NCBI GenBank assembly: GCA_937926105.1
Contig: CALANS010000048.1
Span: forward strand, 39,677 to 103,676
Source: an uncultured Actinomycetes bacterium
GTDB lineage: Bacteria > Actinomycetota > Actinomycetes > Mycobacteriales > Nakamurellaceae
Direction: 5' to 3'
DNA: 64,000 bases
Under the pieces are notes generated by a model that saw nothing but the letters and a program-made list of their open reading frames with translations, made no database searches and was not told where the DNA came from. The position numbers and the translations under genes are program-made. Below are positions 1 through 9,253 of this stretch, piece by piece; the first letter of the stretch is position 1; every line of letters begins with the position of its first letter.

Positions 1-47
1 ACCGACGTTGAAATCCCATCGAAAGCGTGAGCCTCAGGGACTCTGAG

Positions 48-962
48 CTAGGCATCGCCGAGCTGGGGAACGATATCGATCAAGCGGTAAAGGTCCCTGT
101 GGCCCTTGGCACTGGATACCTCCAGCCGAACCCGTACGTCTCTCCCCTCCGCAGCGCGGACCTGATCCACGAGATCTTCCGCGATCGAACCTTCGATGGA
201 CCGATTCTCGTTCACGTCCAAGTAGAAGATTCTCCTGCGCCCTCGCGCACCGTCGAGGAAGCCGTCGAATTCCTCTGTCCGAGTTTCGCGTGCTGCGTTG
301 ACTTTGAGCTCCTTGCGCAAGTAGCTGATCTGCTCCGGAACCAGCAGCCCTGACGTAGTCGTGCCTCGATGGTCGGAAAGCGTGAGAGTTGTGGATACGC
401 CTGTAATCGGCGTGTCGATGATCCGCCGCACGGCGGCACGCACTGTGGGCGACGCCGAAAGCACGCCGGTCAGATCGGCCAGTTGCGCATCTTCAACGGG
501 CGGCAGCGACTCACATAAGTCACCGGCTGCGAGCTCCGCGTAAGTGGCGGTGCCAACGTCCGCCCAACCGAACAACTCGTGGTCGGCCCGGTTTGCAACG
601 CGATCAGGGGCGAGGTCAAATACCAGCGTTGCACCCGCGGACGGTAGCAAATCGATGGGTGCGGCGGTGCGAACGGACGGTGGCGCAGATGTCACGTCCA
701 GATTCTGTTGCCGAGCCTGTGCCAACATCCCGGTTGCTTGCTGGATTGCATGAGCCAGGCGACCGACGATGCTCGCGTCCACGTCCCAGGGAGGGGTGAT
801 TTTCACGGTTAACCGCGGTCGATGGATCTGGTGGTCCTTGGGGAGCATGTCGTTCGCCATACGGATCACTGCGGCACGTGCGAAACGATCCTCGACGCTG
901 TCCGATGAGAATTCCTGCAGGTCGTGGTCCCGGGCTGCGAGGATTCTGTCGATGTTTGTCAC
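48..962 (-). CDS. Hypothetical protein, partner of DUF6932-like protein
   Basis: 304 residues from a GTG at 962; the reading frame stays open further upstream, but this start has a clear GGAGGTGA ribosome binding site and overlaps the previous stop by four bases (GTGA), which indicates translational coupling. I do not recognise the family. The first ~60 residues are charged and helical-looking, the middle is mixed, and the last ~100 residues are rich in R/E/D with a short segment, RRRIFYLDVNE, followed by a second RVRLEV strand-like stretch, giving the look of a small beta-rich C-terminal domain. There is no signal peptide, membrane segment or catalytic motif I can name. It sits at the left edge of the defence island and is most likely the functional partner of the upstream gene. 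Function unknown. Confidence 0.7.
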   Translation of the reverse strand: MTNIDRILAARDHDLQEFSSDSVEDRFARAAVIRMANDMLPKDHQIHRPRLTVKITPPWDVDASIVGRLAHAIQQATGMLAQARQQNLDVTSAPPSVRTAAPIDLLPSAGATLVFDLAPDRVANRADHELFGWADVGTATYAELAAGDLCESLPPVEDAQLADLTGVLSASPTVRAAVRRIIDTPITGVSTTLTLSDHRGTTTSGLLVPEQISYLRKELKVNAARETRTEEFDGFLDGARGRRRIFYLDVNENRSIEGSIAEDLVDQVRAAEGRDVRVRLEVSSAKGHRDLYRLIDIVPQLGDA

Positions 963-1441
963 GATGTCACCTCCAGATAGCCCCCGCCGCCGCCGAGCCA
1001 ATGCACGTACGCCTGCGACCGCCGCAGCTGGTGGTCCAGATACAGCGCAGTATCCAACAGCCCGCCGACAGGAAGAAGTGTCGACGCCCGCACCTGGACA
1101 GGTTCGTCCGGAAGATAGGGAAATGTCACGAACGCGTCGAAGGTGGTGAGCAACGACAGCGGCATGTTGTCCGCGGCGAGCATGCCCGCCTCGATGGAGC
1201 TGGTATCCCGCACGCACACCAGCATCCGCCCCCGCTCTCCCCGGGTTGCAGGATCAACGAAGTCGCCGCCGAGGAGGATGCGCTGCACGTCGAAGCATTG
1301 GCGGAGGCGTGCCGCCGACGCCAGGGCAGCGTCCACGACCAGTCGACGGGGGGAGTCCGAATATGCGGCGCGGACATCATCCGGCGCCGCGGAGTGGGCC
1401 CCCGGCGGCAAGCTGCCGTCGTTCGCCAGGTTGATGCTCAC
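959..1441 (-). CDS. DUF6932-like (degenerate nucleotidyltransferase-fold) protein
   Basis: 160 residues. The N-terminus (DGSLPPGAH, then a helix ending SPRR) followed by a strand and an LGGDFVDPATRG segment follows the layout I know for DUF6932 proteins: LPPG-H near residue 10, a helix, then a nucleotidyltransferase-like I-x-G-S-F-V strand. The usual GS and D-x-D residues appear replaced (GGDF, and RMLVCV where an acidic pair would sit), so catalytic activity looks doubtful. DUF6932 genes are often found near toxin-antitoxin or defence genes. Here it is the first well-supported gene of a minus-strand operon, with a four-base overlap into the 304-residue gene. The family call rests on pattern memory of a short motif, so it is tentative; the gene itself is well supported by coupling and coding bias. 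Confidence 0.6.
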   Translation of the reverse strand: MSINLANDGSLPPGAHSAAPDDVRAAYSDSPRRLVVDAALASAARLRQCFDVQRILLGGDFVDPATRGERGRMLVCVRDTSSIEAGMLAADNMPLSLLTTFDAFVTFPYLPDEPVQVRASTLLPVGGLLDTALYLDHQLRRSQAYVHWLGGGGGYLEVTS

Positions 1442-1513
1442 GACTCGGGTCCTTGCCGTGGCCAGCCCCGGCCGTCGTTCATCCTCTGGTTCTTTGTCAC
1501 CTCGATGCAGTGG

Positions 1514-1627
1514 CTATGACCGGCCGGACAGATCTTCGCGAGCTGGCGGGACCATCGTGCGGGCTGTGCTGCTGAACGTACTTGTGTTGGACGGGCCGAC
1601 CGTCATCAGCTGTCGGTTCTCGGTCAC
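1514..1627 (-). CDS. Possible 37-residue peptide
   Basis: A short frame starting GTG at 1627 with a perfect AGGAGG five bases upstream. The predicted peptide is polar (MTENRQL..., rich in S, T and R) with no membrane segment. It lies 72 bases upstream of the DUF6932-like gene on the same strand, so it could be the leader or first gene of that operon. The strong ribosome binding site is the only real evidence; no homologue is recognised. Confidence 0.35.
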   Translation of the reverse strand: MTENRQLMTVGPSNTSTFSSTARTMVPPAREDLSGRS

Positions 1628-1872
1628 GCACGCCTCCTGATGGCGATCCGGCCCCGACGCCGCATCAGTCCTATCACGGTGGGGTACAGCGCGCACCTGT
1701 CTACTCCCGCGTCTGTGGAGCAGTTTTCGGCGTTTCTGCAGGTGGTCCGCGTGATGACACCGGCCAGACCCTTGAGGTAGGAGCGCGGGCGCGCTGGAAG
1801 TTGAATCCGCCTCTTGGAATGCCGAAGCGATTGGTGACCACGCTTCAGCCGGCTGAGTAGGAGAGAGACCCG

Positions 1873-1956
1873 ATGAAGATCCTCACGGTACTGGGCGTGC
1901 TGATCGCACTCATCAGTCTGATCATCATGATCATTTCGCTGGTTCACAACTGGTGA
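1873..1956 (+). CDS. Possible 27-residue single-pass membrane peptide
   Basis: ATG at 1873 is preceded by AGGAGAGAG at about seven bases. The 27-residue product is M-K-I-L, then about 20 almost uninterrupted hydrophobic residues (V, L, I, A, M), ending H-N-W and a TGA. This is the profile of a single transmembrane helix with a short positive N-terminus, similar in size to type I toxins and small membrane regulators, although I do not recognise a family. It stands alone between the divergent minus-strand operon and the helicase gene. A chance frame of this hydrophobicity with a good ribosome binding site is possible but not very likely. Confidence 0.45.
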   Translation: MKILTVLGVLIALISLIIMIISLVHNW

Positions 1957-2144
1957 CCAGATCGCCAGTGTCTGCGGCCCTCTGGTCGCGCGCGATTGCG
2001 CGCTGCCTGGCGGCGGTTTACGTCATGGGCGGGCCGCCGGCCAATCACGACCATGTGGGCTGGGAGGCCGCCGCGTCCCGTCGGGGTACCGCGTTAGGCT
2101 GATCGACTCGCACTGCCGATGAGTGCGACAGGAAGGGCACGCAG

Positions 2145-5100
2145 GTGAGGCTCGAGGACATCAAGACGGGGACGCGGCTGGCCGGAATCGTGCCGGGTGA
2201 GCCGGTGGAGGTCGTGGCGGCGGCGATGCGCGGCCAGGACGCCGCGGAGCTGACTTTCAAGCGCCTGGACGGCTCACTGGCGCAGCAGCTGCTCTATCGA
2301 GCCAACGAGGACGCAATCGAGCAAGCGTCGTCGCAGTCCCGCCCCTTTGACGCGGACGCGGCCGAGTTCAAGCTCGCTGCGGAGGCCCAGCGCATCCGTC
2401 TGGCCGGCCTGTTCGATCCGATGCTGGCGGTGGCGACCAGCGACGTGCAGCCGCTGCCGCACCAGATCCGCGCCGTCTACGGCGAGATGCTCGACAAGCG
2501 CCCTCTGAGGTTCCTGCTGGCCGACGACCCAGGCGCTGGCAAGACGATCATGGCCGGCCTGTACATCAAGGAATTGATCCTCCGCGACGACGTCAAGCGC
2601 TGCCTGGTCGTCGCCCCGGGCGGCCTGGTTGAGCAGTGGCAGGACGAGCTGTTCTTCAAGTTCGGTATGCGCTTCGAGATCTTGACCAACCAGATGGTGG
2701 ACGCGACCGTCGCAGGCAACGTCTTCGACACCCACCCCCTGCTGATCGCCCGCATGGACCAGCTGGCCCGTCGCGAGGACCTGCTGGCTCACGTCGAAGA
2801 CTCCGAGTGGGATCTCGTGGTTGTCGATGAGGCGCACCGCATGGGCGCGCACTACTTCGGGACCAAGCTGGAGAAGACCAAGCGCTACCAGCTCGGCGAA
2901 CTGCTGGGCGAGCACACTCGGCACTTCCTGTTGATGACGGCGACCCCTCACTCGGGCAAGGAGGAGGACTTCCAGCTGTTCCTGCAGCTGCTGGACAAGG
3001 ACCGATTCACCGGCAAGTTCCGCAAGGGCATCCACGACGGCGACGTGTCGGGCTCAATGCGCCGCATGATCAAGGAGGATCTGCTCACCTTCGAGGGCAC
3101 CCGGCTGTTCCCGGAGCGGATCGCGCAGACAGTGCCTTACCGACTCACCGCGGGCGAGCTGGACCTGTACGACAGGGTGACGGCCTACGTGCGTGACGGC
3201 ATGAACCGCGCCGACGCCCTGGACGGCAAGCGGCGCAACACTGTCGGGTTCGCGTTGACAGTGTTGCAGCGAAGGCTCGCGTCCAGCCCCGAAGCGATTT
3301 ACCAGTCCCTCATGCGCCGCACCGCACGACTGGAGCGGCGCCGCCAGGACGTGATGAACGGCAAAACCATCGGTGACGAAGATCCGGGCGGCGCCACGGT
3401 CCCGGACAACCTGGACGACGATGAGTACAACGCCGAGGAGATGGAGCAGCTGGAGGAGGAGCTCCTGGACTCCGCCACGGCAGCGCGCACCGTCGCCGAG
3501 CTGGACTCGGAGATCGCCGACCTGCACGAGCTGACCGCGGTCGCCAAGCGAGTGCGGGACGCCGGCACGGACCGCAAGTGGGTCGAGCTACGCCGCATCC
3601 TGGACGACACCACCCTCACCGACGGCGACACCCCCCGCAAGCTGATCATCTTCACCGAGCACCGCGACACCCTGGCCTACCTCAACAAACGAATCAGCGC
3701 GCTGCTAGGTCGCCCCGACGCGGTACAGGTCATCCACGGAGGCATTCGACGAACGGACCGCAGGGCCGTCACCGAGCAGTTCTCTAAGAACCCCGAATGC
3801 CGGATCCTGCTGGCCACCGACGCCGCCGGCGAGGGCCTGAATTTGCAGGCCGCGCACCTGATGGTCAACTACGACCTGCCGTGGAATCCGAACCGCATCG
3901 AGCAGCGCTTCGGCCGGATCCACCGCATCGGCCAAACCCAGGTGTGCCGGCTGTGGAACCTGGTCGCCTCCAACACCCGCGAAGGCGCCGTGTTCGAGCG
4001 GCTGCTAGAAAAGGTGGAGGAGCAGCGCAAGGCCTACGGCGGCAAGGTCTTCGACGTCCTCGGCGCCGCGTTCGAGGAGACACCGCTGCGGGAGCTGCTG
4101 ATCGACGCAATCCGCTACGCCAGCAGCGCCGAGGCCCAGTTGAAGATGATCACGGTCATCAACGCGCAGGTCGGCGAGGGCCTGAAGGAACTGATCGAGC
4201 AGCGCGCGCTGGCCCACGAGACCCTCTCCAAGACCGAACTGGACGCGATGCGCCGCCAGATGGACGAGGCCCGCGCCCGGCGGCTGCAGCCGCACTACAT
4301 CGAGTGGGCGTTCAAGGCGGCGTTCACCCGCCTCGGCGGCCGGCTCGCTCGACGGGAGAAAGGTCGCTTCGAGATCAGCCACGTCCCGGCCGCACTCCGG
4401 CAGGGCCACGCCGGCGGGCATGGCCCGATCGCAACCCGCTACGAGCGGGTGACGTTCGACCTGGCCACCATCGACGTCGCCGGCCGGCCCCGCGCCGACC
4501 TGCTCGCCCCCGGCCATCCACTGCACGACGCCGTCACCGCCCACACCATCGAGGACCTGTCAACCTCGCTGGACCGCGGCGCCATCCTGGTCTCCCCAAC
4601 GCTGCAGGCCCCGCAACTGCTGGTCGGCCTGGCCGAGGAGATCGTCGACGCGACTGGCGCCAGCATTGCCCGCCGCTTCGGCTACGTGTGGGTCGCCGCG
4701 GACGGCCAGGTCAGCGAGGCCGGCCCCGCTCCGTACCTGGACTGCGTGGCCGCACCCGCGGGCCGCGCCGCCGATAGCGCCCGCACCCTGCCGTGGCTCG
4801 GTGACGCGGAGGACGCTGCGATCGGCTGGATCATCACCCACCAGCTCGCCGACTACCTTGCCGACACCCAGACCCGGCGAGCGGCCGAGTTGGACCGGGT
4901 ACGGGAGAAGGTGACGGGCCGACTCACCCTCGAGATCAATCGCCTCGCCGGGGAAGCCTTGGCGGCCTCCGCACGGGAGGCCGACGGCCGCAAACCCAAG
5001 CAGAGCTCGGAGAGCCTGACCCGCCGGGCTGCGGAGCTGCAGGCCAGGTTCGCCCGACGTACCGCACTACTGGACCGGCAGGCCCAGATGTCGTCCCGGC

Positions 5101-5579
5101 CGCCGCGGGTGCTGACCGCCGCACTCGTGCTGCCGCTGTCCGCAGTGCAGGGCGACCTCCCCCCGGCCGCCCCGATGCGCGCCGTGGAGACCAAGGAGGT
5201 CGAACGCCGCGGCGTCGAGCTGGTCCTGGCCACCGAACGCAACCTGGGGCGTAGCCCCACCGAGCAGCCGTTCACCAACCCCGGCTTCGACATCCTCAGC
5301 GAACCAGCCGGCGACGCCGACCCGATCCGCATCGAGGTCAAGGCCCGCCTGGCCGGCGCGACAGACTTCTTCATCACACACAACGAGGTGATGACCAGCA
5401 AGAACGCCTCCCCCCGCTACCGACTGGCTCTGGTCACGGTGCATCCCGACGGACCAAGCGGTGACGAGGTCCGCTACCTCGCCGACCCGTTCACCACGGT
5501 TGAGCTTGGCGACGCCGCTGCGACCGGCCTGCGGGTCGACTGGGCCAAGACCTGGGCCAAGGGCCAGCCGCCGTTCTGA
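2145..5579 (+). CDS. SNF2-type helicase with C-terminal DUF3883 (Hma-type defence helicase)
   Basis: 1144 residues, GTG start with AGGAAGG upstream. Superfamily 2 motifs are clear: Walker A DPGAGKT (128-134), DEAH box (228-231), TATPH (265-269), and in the second RecA lobe DAAGEGLNLQ (~558) and QRFGRIHRIGQ (~587). An acidic coiled stretch (~410-460) separates the lobes. The last ~100 residues resemble DUF3883: GFDI (~1047) followed by IEVKAR (~1062), the D...E-x-K layout of a PD-(D/E)XK nuclease-like fold. Such ATP-dependent translocases act on DNA in DISARM-, BREX- and Hma-like systems. It is the first gene of the plus-strand defence locus, followed by the embedded MNT/HEPN pair and the DUF1156 methylase. 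I call the system Hma-type because helicase, methylase and DUF499 ATPase occur together; there are no DISARM DrmA/B/C genes in the window. Confidence 0.88.
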   Translation: MRLEDIKTGTRLAGIVPGEPVEVVAAAMRGQDAAELTFKRLDGSLAQQLLYRANEDAIEQASSQSRPFDADAAEFKLAAEAQRIRLAGLFDPMLAVATSDVQPLPHQIRAVYGEMLDKRPLRFLLADDPGAGKTIMAGLYIKELILRDDVKRCLVVAPGGLVEQWQDELFFKFGMRFEILTNQMVDATVAGNVFDTHPLLIARMDQLARREDLLAHVEDSEWDLVVVDEAHRMGAHYFGTKLEKTKRYQLGELLGEHTRHFLLMTATPHSGKEEDFQLFLQLLDKDRFTGKFRKGIHDGDVSGSMRRMIKEDLLTFEGTRLFPERIAQTVPYRLTAGELDLYDRVTAYVRDGMNRADALDGKRRNTVGFALTVLQRRLASSPEAIYQSLMRRTARLERRRQDVMNGKTIGDEDPGGATVPDNLDDDEYNAEEMEQLEEELLDSATAARTVAELDSEIADLHELTAVAKRVRDAGTDRKWVELRRILDDTTLTDGDTPRKLIIFTEHRDTLAYLNKRISALLGRPDAVQVIHGGIRRTDRRAVTEQFSKNPECRILLATDAAGEGLNLQAAHLMVNYDLPWNPNRIEQRFGRIHRIGQTQVCRLWNLVASNTREGAVFERLLEKVEEQRKAYGGKVFDVLGAAFEETPLRELLIDAIRYASSAEAQLKMITVINAQVGEGLKELIEQRALAHETLSKTELDAMRRQMDEARARRLQPHYIEWAFKAAFTRLGGRLARREKGRFEISHVPAALRQGHAGGHGPIATRYERVTFDLATIDVAGRPRADLLAPGHPLHDAVTAHTIEDLSTSLDRGAILVSPTLQAPQLLVGLAEEIVDATGASIARRFGYVWVAADGQVSEAGPAPYLDCVAAPAGRAADSARTLPWLGDAEDAAIGWIITHQLADYLADTQTRRAAELDRVREKVTGRLTLEINRLAGEALAASAREADGRKPKQSSESLTRRAAELQARFARRTALLDRQAQMSSRPPRVLTAALVLPLSAVQGDLPPAAPMRAVETKEVERRGVELVLATERNLGRSPTEQPFTNPGFDILSEPAGDADPIRIEVKARLAGATDFFITHNEVMTSKNASPRYRLALVTVHPDGPSGDEVRYLADPFTTVELGDAAATGLRVDWAKTWAKGQPPF

Positions 5580-5641
5580 CGACTGGTGGCGACCGGGCCG
5601 GACCTGCGACAATGAGGCCATCGGAAGGAGGTGACGGCGTC

Positions 5642-5947
5642 ATGGGGCAACCGCTCGTGCTGGACCGCGAGGCCATCGCGGCACTGTGCCGACGCCACGG
5701 AGTCACCCGCCTGGCGATCTTCGGCTCCGCCGTCACCGACCGGTTCGACCCGGACCATTCGGACGTGGACTTCCTCGTCGAGTTCCGCGAGGACGTCCCC
5801 AACGCGTTCAACGCGTACTTCGGTCTCAAGGATGCCTTAGAAGGCTTGTTCGGCAGGTCGGTCGACCTGGTGTCGCCGAACGCGCTTCGCAATCCCTACT
5901 TCGCGCAACGAGTCGAACACACGCGCGAGGAACTGTATGCAGCCTGA
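5642..5947 (+). CDS. mntA: MntA-like nucleotidyltransferase antitoxin
   Basis: 101 residues from ATG 5642, chosen because AAGGAGGTG lies about eight bases upstream; an upstream ATG at 5612 is in frame but would absorb that site. The MNT nucleotidyltransferase signature is intact: G28-S29 followed by D41-x-D43 (GSAVTDRFDPDHSDVDF). In the well-studied MntA/HepT systems this enzyme transfers AMP to a tyrosine next to the HEPN active site and silences the RNase. It overlaps the following hepT by 11 bases, the usual tight arrangement. It is inserted between the helicase and methylase of the defence locus, so it is either an embedded stand-alone toxin-antitoxin module or a guard that fires when the main system fails. 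Confidence 0.85.
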   Translation: MGQPLVLDREAIAALCRRHGVTRLAIFGSAVTDRFDPDHSDVDFLVEFREDVPNAFNAYFGLKDALEGLFGRSVDLVSPNALRNPYFAQRVEHTREELYAA

Positions 5948-6296
5948 CAGCGCGGCGCGCTTATGGGAGGCGGGCGATGCCGCCCGCTCGGTCCAGGAGA
6001 TCGTCAAGGGCCGCACCTGGGACGAGTACCAGGCAGACCAGACTCTCCGCTGGGCATTGGAGCGCGGGTTCACAATCATCGGTGAGGCGCTGTCGCAGCT
6101 TCGTCGAACTGACCCGGAAACGGCCACCAAGATTCCTGACGTGGCCCAGATCATCGGGTTCCGCAACGTCTTGGTCCACGGCTACGTGGACATCAAACAT
6201 CGGGTGGTCTGGGACGCCGCGGTCCAGAACGTACCGGGGGTCATCGCCGCCATCACGAGCCTGCTGGACGGTCAATCCGACACAGCACGACCGTGA
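5937..6296 (+). CDS. hepT: HepT-like HEPN ribonuclease toxin
   Basis: 119 residues, all-helical. It carries the HEPN RNase motif R-x4-H as RNVLVHGY (R76 to H81) with Y83, the tyrosine in the H-x-Y position that MntA enzymes AMPylate in characterised pairs. The start overlaps mntA by 11 bases. Length and motif placement match the HepT family. Expected role is cleavage of RNA (tRNA in known cases), growth arrest or abortive infection when the antitoxin is lost. All catalytic residues are present, so it should be active if expressed. Confidence 0.85.
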   Translation: MQPDSAARLWEAGDAARSVQEIVKGRTWDEYQADQTLRWALERGFTIIGEALSQLRRTDPETATKIPDVAQIIGFRNVLVHGYVDIKHRVVWDAAVQNVPGVIAAITSLLDGQSDTARP

Positions 6297-6427
6297 GCGG
6301 CAGGCCTATAACCTCACCCGATGTGACCGGACGGCGGCGTGACGCTGTCGGTCGGTCATGGCACAGGCAAGGTCCCGGCTGTCCGGGGGTGATGTAGGCA
6401 CGTCGGGGAGAACTGCGAGGCAAGACG

Positions 6428-9253
6428 GTGACGGGTGTGACGGGCGTGCAGCGCCGCAAGCTCATCGAGGTGTCGCTGCCTTTGGAGACCATCAACACCG
6501 AGGCGGCCCGGGAGAAGTCCATCCGCCACGGGCACCCCTCCACGTTGCACCTGTGGTGGGCACGCCGACCCCTCGCCGCAGCTCGGGCCGTGCTGTTCGC
6601 TCAGCTCGTCGACGACCCGTCCGCCCACCCCGACCAGTTCCTCACCGAGGAGGCGCAGCGCGCCGAACGGGAACGCCTGCACCGCATCATCGAAGAACTC
6701 GTCGTCTGGGAGAACGCCACCGGCAACAAGAACAACATCCTCGACAGGGCGCACGCCGAGATCCTGCGTTGTACCGGTGGCAACCCGCCGCCAATCCTGG
6801 ACCCATTCTGTGGCGGCGGCACGATCCCACTGGAGGCGCAGCGGCTCGGGCTGGAAGCCCACGGCTCAGACCTGAACCCCGTCGCGGTACTGATCACGAA
6901 GGCACTGATAGAAATCCCGCCCAAGTTCGCCGGCCGGACGCCCGTGTTTCCCGGCGCTGCCGAGTCCAGGCTCGGCGGCTGGCCTAAGGCGACCGGCCTG
7001 GCCGAGGACGTGCGCCGTTATGGCACCTGGATGCGCGACGAAGCGGAGAAGCGTATCGGCCACCTGTACCCGAAGGCCAAGCTCGACGACGGCTCACGGG
7101 CGACCGTGATCGCCTGGATCTGGGCATGCACGGTGACTTGCCCCAATCCCGCCTGCCGCATCCGCATGCCCCTGGTCCGTTCATGGTGGCTTGGCAAGAA
7201 GAAGGGCAAATAGGCGTACGTCGTTCCGTCCGTCGCTGATGGTGACGTGCATTTTGCGATCGGTTACGATCCGAAACGTGCGCCTGGCACGGAGTTGGGC
7301 GTCGAGGATGGGACGGTCCGCGGCAGGACTGGAGCGAGATGCATCGGCTGCGGCACCGCAGTAGAGATGAAGTACATCCGAGCCGAGGGCCGGGCACGGC
7401 GGCTCGGTACGCAGCTCATGACGACCGTCGCCGAGAGTGGCCGGCGGCGCGTCTACCTGGCACCAAGTTCGGAACATGAAGAGGCAGCAGAAGTTTCCCG
7501 GCCAGTCGACCTCCCCGATGGATCTCTGCCACCCCACAGCTTTAGCCCGAACAGTGCTCAGACAATAACGATCTACGGTTTCAAGGAGTTCTCCGATCTT
7601 TTCACGTCTCGGCAGTTGACGGCGCTGACCACGTTCAGCGACTTGGTAGGCGAGGCCCGTGATCGGGTCCTGGCCGACGCACTGACGGCGGGTATTCCCG
7701 AAGGCGACCGCCTCGCCAGCGGCGGCGACGGAGCCGCCGCTTACGCCGACGCCGTTGCGACTTATCTGGGCATGGGAGTGAGTCGGTTAACCGACATCGC
7801 CAATGCACTCTGCCGATGGGAAAACACCAAGACTCAGGTTCGCAACCTCTTTGGTCGCCAAAATGTCCCAATGATATGGGACTTCGCGGAGGCTCCGCCC
7901 TTCGGCAAGGCGGCCGGAGCATTCGAAGTGAGCCTTGGGAATCTCATCAAAGTCATCAACGTCACCGGGTCGCTGCCCGGGACTACACAGCAGGCCGATG
8001 CGGCCACAAGAGGCTATGAACGTATCCTCTTGTCGACCGACCCGCCATACTACGACAACATTGGCTACTCCGACCTATCTGACTTCTTCTACGTTTGGCT
8101 GCGCCGATCCCTGCGGGACATTCACCCAAAGCTTCTCAGCACGATGCTGGTACCCAAGGCCGAAGAATTGGTGGCCAATCCCTATCGTCACGACGGCAAG
8201 GCGGGCGCGGAACAGTTCTTCGAACATGGCTTTCGGGAGGTCTTCGCCAGTGCTCGGGCCACCGCATTCAGCGAATATCCGATCACAGTCTTCTACGCCT
8301 TTAAGCAGTCCGAGACCGGCGAGGCTGGTACCTCATCCACGGGTTGGCAGACACTGCTAGAAGGCATGATTGACGGTGGCTGGTCGATCACGGCGACCTG
8401 GCCCATGCGGTCAGAAATGAGCAACCGGATGATCGCGAGTGGCACCAATGCCCTCGCGTCGTCCATCGTGCTATCCCTCCGTCCGCGCTCCGCGGACGCT
8501 CCGACGACCGACCGTCGTGGCCTAATCGCTGCGTTGGAAGCTGAACTTCCGGGTGCACTCCGAACGCTTCAGCAGGGAGCGATCGCGCCGGTAGATCTGC
8601 CGCAGGCGGCGATTGGGCCGGGCATGGCAGTGTTCTCGCGTTATACCAAGGTCCTCGAGCCGGACGGTACCCCGATGAGCGTCCGCTCCGCGCTGGCGCG
8701 AATCAACGAGATCCTCGACCAGGTACTCTCCGAGCAGGAGGGCGATTTCGACGACACCACGCGGTTCGCCATCGCGTGGTACCGGCAGCACGGTTACGGC
8801 ACCGGCAAGTTCGGCGACGCAGGCAACCTCGCCCGCGCCCGAGCCACCTCGGTCGAGTTCATGGACCGTGCAGGTGTGCTGACCAGTCGCGCCGGCAAGG
8901 TCACGTTCATCCGCCCGGCCGACACCCCTGCCGGCTACGACGTGCTGGCCGACGCCACCGTGAGTGCGTGGGAGGCCTTGCACCACCTGATCCGCATCCT
9001 CGCTGCAGACGGCATCCCCGCCGCCGGTCAGTTCCTCGCAACCGCCCTGACCAGGCCCGACGCCGCCATCGAAGCCGACGCTGTCAAGGAGCTGGCGTTC
9101 CTGCTGTTCTCCATAGCGGACAAGAACCGCTGGACCACCGATGCGTTGTCCTTCAACACCCTGGCCACCTCCTGGCCGGACATCCTCGACGCCTCCCGCA
9201 CTGCACCCGTCGTCGAAACTCAGGCGGCCTTCACCTTCGGCGAGGATGAGTGA
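6428..9253 (+). pseudogene. DUF1156 DNA methyltransferase interrupted by an in-frame TAG
   Basis: One continuous frame of 942 codons apart from a single TAG at codon 262 (7211-7213). The N-terminal part (6428-7213, 261 residues) has the DUF1156 opening (residues ~11-65, including [11 protein letters not shown]), the SAM-binding motif DPFCGGGT (125-132) and SDLNPVAV (147-154). The C-terminal part (7247-9253 if begun at its first GTG, 668 residues) has the catalytic DPPYYDN motif (codon ~538). A CPNPAC pair just before the stop and a CIGC pair about 100 bases after it look like the two halves of one zinc ribbon cut by the stop. Family length is about 900-950 residues, matching the unbroken frame. 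The methylase should mark self DNA for the helicase/ATPase system. Either the gene is dead, the stop is read through, or two fragments reassemble; a sequencing error is also possible. Confidence 0.85.
7211..7213 (+). other. In-frame amber codon in the methylase
   Basis: TAG at codon 262 with the same frame coding sensibly on both sides (KKKGK, stop, AYVVPSVADGD). A one-base change from AAG, GAG or CAG would restore the gene. No frameshift or deletion is seen around it. The first in-frame downstream start is GTG at 7247, which has no convincing ribosome binding site. Confidence 0.9.
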
